Below, piece after piece: positions 46,682 to 55,955 of a stretch of 64,000 nt of DNA. The notes under the pieces are model-generated. The model searched no databases. It saw only the letters and a program-made list of their open reading frames with translations, and was not told where the DNA came from. This DNA is from Hyparrhenia diplandra (lineage: Eukaryota > Streptophyta > Magnoliopsida > Poales > Poaceae), in contig JADLZK010007793.1 of the NCBI GenBank assembly GCA_015847255.1, positions 930,001 through 994,000 of the forward strand, written 5' to 3'. Positions within the stretch are counted from its first letter, which is position 1; each line of letters begins with the position of its first letter. Position numbers and translations under genes: made by a program.

Positions 46682-47058
46682 AGCAACTGTGGCACAACGC
46701 CTCGAGCTTCGTCGTGTTGGATCCTCGATTACGTGTACTTTGTTTTGCTCGCTTTTTGGGTTCGAGTTTCGTTGTTCTTGACATTTGTACTTGTCTCCCC
46801 ACACTATCTTTTATTATCCTTTATTCAAAGACATGGTGGAGACAAGAAAACATATATACAAAAATATAAAAGTAATAACTGAGACAATGGATCAACATTT
46901 ATTAAAAAGGGAAGAGCACTCTTTATTTATTCCCAAACCAAGCTAACAAATTGACTCGAAAGCAAACTTGACTCTAAAGCAAATTGACTCGAAAAGCTGA
47001 CTCGATGCTAAGCAAATTGACTCGACACGAAGATGAGTGCTCTTATATCCCGAGCTTA

Positions 47059-47662
47059 CTACATCTTCTCACAAAGCTTATTGAGAATACACTCAAGAAC
47101 ACCAACCCTCTTAACTAATGCCACATTATCTTTCTCTACAGCATCAAGGCGTCTAGTGGTGTAACTCCAATTTTCGTGCTCAGTGCTAAGAAAGTTTTTC
47201 ATATGAACGTATTTAGCACGAAGTTCTGCCATTGTCATCCTTCCTGGCTTCACCATGAGCTCTGCGGCTTCCCTGGGCTGGATGAATCTGACTTGTTCCG
47301 GAGTAGCACGCACACCATCAATGGTGACACGGGAATCAGCATAGCTACTCTTCCGGATGTTACCGAACCTATCCCACTGGACGTTGGAAAGCTTCTCATT
47401 GGCACCAGGAGGACGGAGTTTCGTGCCCTCCGGCACAAGGACCTTCTTCTTCATAGCCTCCTCACGACGAACAGCAAGCGTTCGTCGTGCTAAGAGTTGA
47501 GCTTGTGAAAGCTTGGGTTCTAGAGATGGTGGAGTAATAACAGTGAGAGGCTTAGGAGGATAGGGAACTATGGCTCTAGAGGTTGATGGTGGTGGAGAGG
47601 ATGATGATGGCGCCACCATAGGCGGGTCGTGAGACAACCATACGAGTGTCGGTGTTCTCCAT
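47059..47662 (-). pseudogene. Third ORF of complex C (after integrase, env-like position)
   Basis: A 190-residue frame, Pro/Ser-rich at the start (SSSSPPPSTSRAIVPYPP), then VRFIQPREAAELMVKPGRMT, and ending in a predicted coiled coil (RRLDAVEKDNVALVKRVGVL). The natural start is probably the ATG at 47662 (MENTDTRM), which lies one frame away, so a single-base indel separates start and body. Athila elements carry an extra ORF here, often called env-like. I see no signal peptide or membrane span, so an envelope function is not supported. Another possibility is a gag-like accessory protein. Confidence 0.55.
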
Positions 47663-47737
47663 GGCTAAAATTGGTGGTCTTTGGTCGTCGGTCTTTCAAG
47701 GGATGAATGAGATAAGATCGAATGATCATGGGGCTCG

Positions 47738-47916
47738 TTTATATAGGCAGGATGTCTTGGAAAGGAGCTAAGGATTCGCAATACTTTGCTACGTGAATGG
47801 CTCCAGAATGTTCATCATTACAATTGGCAAGTTCTGGAGTGTTCGTGGAACAAAAATGGAAACGGGAGGAGACACTGGGCCGGCGGTCGCCAGGCCTAAT
47901 CACGGCGGCCGCCAGT
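47738..47916 (-). promoter_or_regulatory. Internal promoter-like block upstream of the third ORF
   Basis: Minus strand: ctatataaacg at about 47746-47738, 76 bp before the ATG at 47662. About 135 bp further upstream stand paired GC dyads, ctggcggccgccg and cctggcgaccgccgg (47880-47916). Their form and spacing copy the LTR promoters of B and C. This suggests that the third ORF is transcribed from its own promoter. Confidence 0.55.
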
Positions 47917-48171
47917 GCCTTAGTGCACACTGGATCGCCCTTTTTCCCACGGTCTAATACCCCTATTCCAATTGTAATGCTTATACTTTTGGCCCATAAA
48001 AAATAAATCCTACGTTAATTAAGTCCCATGGTTTGGATAAATCATAAACCCCATTACATCTAATTCCTCAGGCTTATCGGGCTCATAGAAAATTTTAAGG
48101 CGTTGACCATTTACCTTGAATAACTTACCTTTCGGAGTCTTGGAGAGTGATTGCTCCATGAGATGATGAAT

Positions 48172-49345
48172 TCACCACCTTGAAAGGTCCTTCCCATTTA
48201 CTCGAAGCTTTCCATGCCCGAATAATTTAACCACGGAATTAAAAAGTAATACGATCTCACGGGTGAAAGTCTTTATCTTAATCTTCTTGTCATGCCACTT
48301 CTTGGTTCTTTCCTTATAGATCTTGGCATTATGATAAGATTTCTCTCTCCATTCATCCAACTCTGATAATTGCATCTTCCTTTTTACTCCTGCGGCTTCA
48401 AGATCCATATTCCATCTCTTGATTGCCCAGTGAGCTTTGAACTCTAACTCCATAGGCAAGTGACAGGTTTTGCCGTAGACAAGTTGATATGGAGTCATTC
48501 CAATTGGTGTCTTGTAGGCTGTCCTGTATGCCCATAGTGCTTCTGGAAGTATATCCTTCCACTTAGTTCCCATTTCTTCAACTGTTTTCTGTAAGATGTT
48601 CTTGATTTGTTTATTTGAAGTCTCTGCTTGCCCACTTGTTTGAGGGTGGTAAGCTGTGGCAATATTGTGACGAACTCCATGTTTTGCTAAATAGCGTCAG
48701 AATTTTCTGTCAATGAAGTGGCTTCCTCCGTCACTAATTACCATTCGAGGTACTCCAAATCTTGGGAATATAGTCTCTTCAAACATCCTTATTGAGCTCC
48801 TGCCATCCGCTGATTTGCACGGCAAGGCTTCAACCCATTTTGAAACGTAGTCAACTGCTACTAAGATATGTTCGTAATTTCTGGATTTTGGAAATGGTCC
48901 CATGTAATCAATACCCCAGACATCAAAAAGCTCTATCTGGAGATTGGTTGTTAGAGGCATAGCATCTCTTGCATTGATATCCCCGTGCCTCGACAAGCTC
49001 CACATCTTCGGATGAAATATTTTTTGTGTCTTGATACATGGTTGGCGAGAAAAATCCGCTTGCCAAATCTTTGCATGTGTTACGAATGCCCCATAATGCC
49101 CTCCGTATGGTGATGAGTGACATCTTTCAATGATCGAAGTCCTTCTTACATTTGGCACACATCTCTGAGTAGCCCGTTAGAGCAAACTACGAAGAGGTAT
49201 GGCTCATCCCATAGGTGGTGGCGACTCTCATACATAAGCTTCTTCTTATGCGCACCTGGTGCTACATATCCTGCAACCATAAAATTAACAAGATCTGCAT
49301 ACCGGGGATCGGTATGGGTTATCCGATAGAACATATCGTCCACGA
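48172..49345 (-). pseudogene. Complex C integrase, broken
   Basis: On the minus strand: HSSPYGGHYGAFVTHAKI (zinc-binding His pair), catalytic D in VWGIDYMGPFPKS, second D in VISDGGSHFIDRKF, and E in HPQTSGQAETSNKQIKN across a frame change near 48690, then LWAYRTAYKTPIGMTPYQLV and a C-terminal part ending near 48172. The D, D, E set is complete. The zinc-finger cysteines are in a shifted frame. Confidence 0.8.
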
Positions 49346-49950
49346 AAGTGAGTCATTAATGGGTAATTCATGTGGTTTTTCAAAATGCATTCTTGACAAA
49401 TGATCGACAGCAACAAATTTTCTACTCCTTTCTTATCTTTAATTTCTAAATCAAACTCTTGGAGTAACAAAATCCATCTTATCAAACGAGGTTTAGCATC
49501 TTTCTTGATGAGCAAATATTTCAAAGCGGCATGGTTAGTGTAGACAATCACTTTAGCTCCTACCAAGTAAGATCTGAACTTATCTATAGCATAAACAACT
49601 GCTAGCAACTCTTTCTCGGTGGTAGCATAATTAAGTTGTGGTCGAGTTAAAGTTTTACTAGCATAAGCAATGGCATGATGCTTCTTGTCTTTGGTTTGCC
49701 CTAACACTTTGCCCCACCCGGCATAGTCACGGCATCACACATAATTTCAAAGGCAAAAGACCAATCGGGGGTTGGATGATTGGTGCGAAACAAGAGCCTT
49801 TTTCAAAGTTTCAAAAGCTTTTGGACAAGCATCATCAAAAACAAAGGGAGCATCCTTGGCTAACAGGCTGGTAAGTGGTCTAGCAATATGTGAAAAATCT
49901 TTTATAAATCTACGATAGAAACAAAGCATGGCCTAGAAAACTTCTTATCC
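49346..49950 (-). pseudogene. Complex C RNase H, broken
   Basis: FYRRFIKDFSHIARPLTSLL, FDDACPKAFETLKKALV, then HHAIAYASKTLTRPQLNYAT, TEKELLAVVYAIDKFRSYLV, YTNHAALKYLLIKKDAKPRL. The order is that of Athila RT connection and RNase H. A frame break lies near 49710-49747 in the substrate loop. Confidence 0.8.
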
Positions 49951-50854
49951 CTTTTGATATTCACGGGGGAGGTAAGCTGTTCTATAACTTCTATTTTTGC
50001 CTTGTCTACCTCTATTCCCTTTTCGATATTAGGTGACCAAGCACTATTCCTTCTCTAACCATAAAATGACATTTTTCCCAATTAAGGACTAAGTGCTTTT
50101 TCCTCACATCGTTGCAAAACCTTATCTAAGTTTTTCTAGACAATCATCAAAAGTTTTTCCATAGATAGAAAAATCATCCATGAAAACTTCCATAATCTCT
50201 TCAATCATTTCAGAAAAAGATAGACATCATACATCTTTGAAAAGAAGTAGGTGCATTACATAACCCAAAAGACATTCTTCTATAAGCATAAGTTCCATAT
50301 GGGCATGTAAAAGTGGTTTTTCTCACGGTCACTAGGATGGATTGGGATTTGGTGATACCCGAATATCCATCAAGGAAACAAAAGTAAGAATGGTTTGCCA
50401 ATCGCTCTAATATCTAATCAATGAAAGGCAATGGAAAGTGATCCTTCTGTGTAGCCTTGTTTAGTTTTCTATAGTCTATGCACATTCTCCATCCCGTGAC
50501 AGTTCTTTGAGGAATTAATTCATTCTTATCATTTTTAACAACTGTCATGCCTCCTTTCTTAGGCACAACTTGCACAGGGCTTACCCACTCGCTATGTGGC
50601 ACGGGGATATATAATACTTAGGCGTGTAATAACTTAAGAACTTCCTTCTTAACTACATCTCTCATCGTATTGTTGAGTCTACGCTGAGGCTCTATAGACG
50701 GGGGTATATCCGGATCTGTAGGAATACGATGGGTGCAGAGAGCAGGACTAATTCTTTTTAAGTCTTCGAGTGAATAGCCTAAAGGCCGAGCGATGTTTTT
50801 CTAAGGCAGGTTATCGGCCTAAGAGTACGTTCGGAGTAAGTTTATCATTTATGA
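49951..50854 (-). pseudogene. Complex C reverse transcriptase, broken
   Basis: SEWVSPVQVVPKKGGMTVV, TVTGWRMCIDYRKLNKAT, FLDGYSGI, TCPYGTYAYRRMSFGLCNAP and, across a frameshift, the catalytic box VFMDDFSIYG near 50163-50190. These are characteristic Athila residues. The FMDD box keeps both aspartates. Confidence 0.82.
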
Positions 50855-51560
50855 TCATAGGAGACTCGGATCTTGATTGAGGAAAGCATATGTGAGGCCC
50901 GGTGGTAAAGGTTTAAGTTCAATAGGAGGTCTAGGTGGGTCCTCAAATTCATCTAGAGGTTCTGAAGTGGTAGGATTTTCATCCTCCTCTTCAATAAAGA
51001 ACTTCGAATCGTCCTCATAATTAGACTCCACAAAATATTCTACAGAAGCCTCTTTAACTTCCTCCATAGGGTGCAGTTACGGACAAGACTCGGTTTTAGC
51101 ATGGATGGCTTGGACTATAGGCAATGAAAGTCTAAGATCCTGGCCTAATTGAAAATCTAATTCTCCGGGTTGTCCTTTAAAAGTAAGCCTTTCTATTGGT
51201 TGCCCTATCAGCAGGTCAAACTCCATGATATCAAAGATATAAAAGCTAAGATGTACCATGATGTTGTTAACCTTGATTGGTATAACATAAAAAGAATTCT
51301 GAGCTTTGGACAATTTGTCCTAAAGGGCTAAGTAACAATTTTGTAGTGGGACTCAATGGCATGTTTTTGAGAAGTTCATGAGCAAAGGATAATGCCATGA
51401 TATTTATTCCCACAATAGGATTATAGAGAGCATCAAAAGTGTCTTTATCAATTTGGCAACGAATAGGTACAGAAGGTGAATCCAAACGGATTACATCAGA
51501 GAAAAGCTCTGATTCTTCCATCCATTCGCTACTTATGATTGAGACAAGCTCTTCTGTGGT
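50855..51560 (-). pseudogene. Complex C protease-like domain without the catalytic aspartate
   Basis: PIRCQIDKDTFDALYNPIVG is followed by INIMALSFAHELL, where active Athila-type proteases read ALCD-L/F/T-G. Asn stands in place of the catalytic Asp and the next G is displaced. The second part (51313-51077) has FYIFDIMEFDLLIGQPIERL, the usual later loop. An acidic linker (50855-51067, EDENPTTSEPLDEFEDPPRP) leads to RT. Loss of activity is likely unless another domain serves. I recall similar YNP forms in grass Athila relatives, which would make it a family trait. Confidence 0.6.
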
Positions 51561-51623
51561 TACCTTTAAATGTGCCTAGTCGGAAGGGTCTATAGGATAA
51601 GGTTGTGATATTTTAGTCTTCTA

Positions 51624-52560
51624 AGATTCCAATCGATATCTCGAGGTGTTTCCATAATCTGTAAAGAGATCATCCTCGATATCGAGTAAGAAGTCGAGAG
51701 ATCGAAGTGACCTCTGGTTCCTCTAATTCTAAAGGTTCAGGATCATTTGGTGGTTGTAAAGGATTTAGTATGGAATTAGGTTCAGCTAATCCTCCTTCTT
51801 TTTCTATTATTTCTTCTATTTTTAAGTGTTTCCCTGCAGTTGGATCATCCTCCTTGTTTTCCACTATTTTATTTAGGGACAGCTATGCATTGAGGGGATT
51901 GAAAGGTGAATGAAGGATCCATTCACGAGAGGTGTTCAAGTATTTTACGGATTTTCTATTCAGGACCAATATAAAAATGTTGAATTAGAACATGGTCTGG
52001 TATGGCTAGATTAGGTCGGATTTGGAAAGAAGATCAAAACGCTCCCAGTAGGCACTCAAAGATTCATTATCCTTCTGGTTTGGAGGATAGGATCGAGAGC
52101 CTAAAGTTGACTAATTTGGACATGGGGTAAAAATCTGCACAAAAGTCATTTAAACAAGTTCCCCAGTCGCCACCCATTCTCTCTTTGTTTCGATTGTACA
52201 ACTGGCGAGCTTTTCCTTTTTTAAGAGAATGGAAACAGCGTCCAGCAGATGGTTTCAGGGGACATGCCTTCAATATGGAGGCATTTACATGTCTCCTCGA
52301 AAGTTTGGAGATGAAGGAAAGGGTTTTCGTCTAATTCTCCTAAGAATGTATGATTTTGGACCATCTCTATTAACCTAGGGCGAAACTCATAAGACCAGCA
52401 CGGATAGGTTTAGATGATAGCACAGGTCTACAAGCTTGCCCCATGGGTGCCAAGTATTGGTAAAGGGGGTGGTATCCATTTGGATAGTGGTTTTAAAAGA
52501 TAAAAGAAAAATCTATACTAAGGATATGATACAAGATTTAGTTTTACTCACGTGTTCAGC
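51624..52560 (-). pseudogene. Complex C gag, right unit
   Basis: Minus frames contain GKARQLYNRNKERMGGDWGT and CLNDFCADFYPMSKLVNFRL (capsid core), then sequence equal to the left-unit copy, ending EPNSILNPLQPPNDPEPLEL. No CCHC knuckle is visible. Frame breaks near 52070, 52280 and 51870. Confidence 0.72.
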
Positions 52561-52562
52561 AA

Positions 52563-52592
52563 GAATTCTCCCGACAACGGCGCCGAAATGCT
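52563..52592 (-). other. Complex C primer-binding site, intact
   Basis: The minus strand after the LTR reads agcatttcggcgccgttgtc then gggaga. The ggcgccgttg core is the same as in B. Confidence 0.7.
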
Positions 52593-53867
52593 TGTTGGTA
52601 AAAGTTATCCCACGAAATATAAATGTATAATCCATAGCGAACAGATCTTGGTGAGCACTTCACGGGGGGAGAGGGTTTTAAATATCGAATCCACGGGGAG
52701 AATGGTGTGAGAATAATGAGACTAAACTAAATCCACGAGATTTGTAAAAGGTGCGGAGAATATAAAGGTTGAGAAGATGTCTATGGTTGTCTAGTTTATA
52801 TCCTTGTAAGGCTTGAAGATATTTCTTAATGGGGACGTACTCAAAGGAAAGCAGGGACGAAACGTGCAATCCTCTAGTAACTAGGTCCTACTTGGCCTAT
52901 CCAACGGGATGTGGACTCCAAAGGAATCAATGGTACTGTCACTACCGCAAACTACCACGCTCCGGAAGGTAGGGTGTATTTACGAGTTATCTAATCCAAA
53001 CACCGCGCTTGCACTAGGGGTAACAACTTCAACTCAAGAGCGACAAGAATTGAAGTACTCTAATAAAGAGTCGTAAACCAAAAGAAATATAGACAAGTAA
53101 ACTTACTTAAATATAAAGTTGATCCACCAAAGAAGTCTCAAGATCAAGTGCAACAAAGCCTTTGATCCCAGAGGTACAAGCGTAGAGGAGTCACCGACAG
53201 ATCCGACACTTCCCTTCTTCTCCTCTACTCTCTCTTTATCTCTCAAGAATAGATCTAGTCACTCTCGTGGGGTACTAAGATCTATCTCTCAACTTTCTAA
53301 CTATCTCTCTCAACTTGATCTCAGCTCTTCTAATTAGAGAGGTATGGCTCTAGCTGTTGATCAGAGTCGAGTTTGATGAATAATGATTTTCATACTCAGG
53401 CCAGAGGTAGGGGTCATCCTTATATAGCCGTGGTCGATGAATATGGACCCTTGGATCAAACCGACCTTCAATAACGGTATAGATACAACCTCAAAGTCGG
53501 TTTGAAACCAACCGAGAAGAAGATGAGGCGACATCTTGGCCCCACACGGCGGCCGGCCTAATCCTTCTGGCGGCCGCCCGGTGTTGTGGCCCAATGGTGT
53601 CGGGCTTCTCCGGTGTTTTTTCGGTGTCTTCTAGAATGTTTTAGTCCACTTTTTGGATTGAAATTCATCGCTGACTAATCCTCTTATCATATGGGGTATA
53701 TTCTCCGAGTTTTATCAGCATTTACCTGTTAAGTCCCCGAAAAGATATAATTCACCAAAACTTGTGGAACTATGTTAATAAAGCCCCTAATCTATGTTTA
53801 TATTCATTTTATACCCTTATTATATGTTTAGTTGAGTTATAAAAGTATAGCTTAAGAGGTGTCAACA
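52593..53867 (-). repeat. Complex C 5' LTR
   Basis: 1,275 bp, matches 44032-45324 throughout. The promoter module is at 53420-53582. Outer flank caccc. Confidence 0.85.
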
Positions 53868-53944
53868 CACCCTTTCAAACTAAGAAAGTTAGAAACGGAG
53901 CCATGAAAACTAAACCACTGGTTAAGTTTGTGACTAGCACCCTT

Positions 53945-53969
53945 CCCCGGCAACGGCGCCAGAAATGCT
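53945..53969 (-). other. Element B primer-binding site, intact
   Basis: The minus strand reads agcatttctggcgccgttgc then cgggg, directly after the 5' LTR. The tggcgccgttgcc core is clean. Confidence 0.72.
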
Positions 53970-55772
53970 TGTTGATATTTCTTACACGATCCAAACTAGG
54001 AAGGCGAAAGAAATATATATATGGTATCTATCTACTTGTCAGCTTGGATGTGGAATTAATCTCACGATCCAACAAAGGCGGAGTTAGGCGGTGTTAGTTG
54101 TGGGGTGTAATCTCAGTATCATTATCCATAGTGGAGTTAATCTCACTAGGATATGTACTCAAGGTATACCACTCATTTCTAGGCATTACCTACATACTAG
54201 TTTGTCACCCTAGCAATAATGCTCTAAGAAATGCGGGTATGGTATTCTTGATAAGGCCTTGATAAAAGATGAACTTGATATCTACAAGCACACAGATAGA
54301 AATACCATTGTAGCACTTCACCGGGAGTCTATCCAGGTATCGTATTTATATTTTACCACAGGGAAGGGGAAGTCTATGGAAAGTAAGAGAGATAGGGGTG
54401 TCTAATGATTTAGATTGTGATTTACTTATGAGATCCACTTGTAGTTGTATAATGCAGAGTAGCCATATGCACCAAACAATACTCATAACAGGATAAGTCA
54501 CAAGATAAAGATAATTGAATAAATGATAACTACCCAAGTCTAAGATCATAGTATGCCACTAGTATCATATGAGCTATTAACATGGTTTAGAAAGAATAGA
54601 AAGAATATTCCTAAGATACTCCTAACCATATGTCAATGAATACTACAATTAGTGCAAATACATCTAGCTATCATGGCAAGGTTGCAATACATCTACACAT
54701 GGTAAGCATTACCAATGACAACCAAGGACGAAACTTGATCATCACCGTAATTATGGATCAACTTGGCCTATCATTCGGGAGGGTGGACTCCAAAGGACTC
54801 AACAGGACTGTCACTCCTGTGATCTACCACACGTCCCGGAATGTAGGGTGCAATCGCAGATAAACGTTGTATAAACACCACGTTTACACATTGCTTATCA
54901 CCCACATAGTGATCATCTAAGTGGATGCTATACGATTCCATGCATAAGATATAAGACAAACTCACTAAACTAAATATATAATCATAGCATGCATGGATAC
55001 ATATCACTAAGAATATAATCATTATATAGAACAAAGTCATATCAATTGTATTCCAACAATAATACTTACAGATTGGATACAAGAGAGAAGCCACGAGAAT
55101 CACTACTCCCGCTACTTCTTGACTATCAGGAATCCAAGATGAACTTGACTTCCTCTAGAACTAACTAGGTAGCTAACTACTTCTAATATGATGAACTAGG
55201 GCTATTGATCTAGACTTGGTTGGACTTGGTCTGAGTTGATATGAATGAGAATGAACTCAGAATGAATTAGAACTGAATTAGGGTTTAGCCCTGGGGTCAG
55301 GTGGTCTTCTTATATAGCCCTCGGCGATGAATAGGGACCCTTGGATCAAACCGACCTTCAATAACGGTGTAGATACAACCTCAAGGTCGGTGGTAAACCG
55401 ACATAGAAATCTGAGGCCGACAGGTGGGACCCACCTGGCGGTCGCCATGGATGATCCTGGCGATTGCCCGGCGGTCAAGATCACAACGTGATCTCCCTTC
55501 TCCTGGTGTCTTCTGGTATCTTCTAGAGTGTTTTAGTCCACATTTTGGGTTGAGTTACTTCACGGTTAAGTCTTGTCATCGTATGGGATGTAAACTCTTA
55601 CGTTTCTCACCGTTCTTCTCTGCTTTTATCTGTTCAGTCCCTGTAAAGTCATGAAATACCAAAACTCGTGGAAATATGTTAGTTAGACCCCCTAGACTTA
55701 TGTTGATATTCATCTTAAGCCCTTATTTCATGTTAATTGACTAATAATATTATGCTATAACAGGTGTCAACA
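53970..55772 (-). repeat. Element B 5' LTR
   Basis: 1,803 bp partner of 35301-37111. TATA near 55311. The GC-dyad block at 55434-55488 reads cctggcggtcgcca and tcctggcgattgcc. Confidence 0.88.
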
Positions 55773-55955
55773 CTTGCCTTTCAGGAATGTCGTAGGCACA
55801 TGATCAGGGCACTCGAGGAAGCTCGCGGGAAGTCTGCCGTCTCCTCTGGTGGGATCTTCCGGCAGCACTCCGGGGTGGTGAAGCTCCCCCCTCTGCTCCT
55901 CGATCGGCTCTGGACCAACTCCTCCGATCCCGATATGGTGCACATGCTAGAATGA
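55773..55955 (+). other. GC-rich, coding-looking sliver between B and D
   Basis: An open plus frame of about 60 codons (CRRHMIRALEEARGKSAVSS, ending MVHMLE and stop) with GC-rich third positions, unlike the AT-rich flanks. It may be a host exon fragment or a captured gene piece. Not recognised. Confidence 0.3.

Larger units (their letters stand above)
42318..53867 (-). mobile_element. Complex C: Athila-like retrotransposon in shared-LTR tandem (LTR-gag-LTR-full interior-LTR)
   Basis: Three related LTRs at 42318-43054 (partial), 44032-45324 and 52593-53867. The right unit (44032-53867) is a full element on the minus strand: PBS, gag, PR, RT, RNase H, INT, third ORF, PPT. The left unit shares the middle LTR as its 5' LTR and keeps only gag and part of the 3' LTR, joined at 43054/43055. 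Outer flanks cacac and caccc differ by one base and may be the target duplication of the whole complex, which sits in the leader of element B. Coding frames are broken in many places. Confidence 0.8.
35301..55772 (-). mobile_element. Element B: Athila-like non-autonomous element (gag and two proteases, no RT/INT), interrupted by C
   Basis: Near-identical LTRs at 35301-37111 and 53970-55772, both TGTTGATATT...GTGTCAACA on the plus strand. The PBS at 53945-53969 and PPT at 37112-37135 give minus orientation. Without the nested C complex the element is about 8.9 kb. The interior encodes gag (42219-40799), a protease (40731-40140), a second protease plus tail (40132-39450), then 2.3 kb of non-coding DNA. 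No RT, RNase H or integrase motif is present. The flanks (ttctt and cttgc) do not form a duplication, so the ends may have recombined or decayed. Confidence 0.82.

Noticed and set aside
47059..47637. Retroviral-type envelope protein
   Set aside because: No signal peptide, no membrane span and no cleavage-like site; only the position after integrase resembles env.
35301..55772. ttctt/cttgc as target duplication of element B
   Set aside because: The five-base flanks do not match in any plausible alignment.
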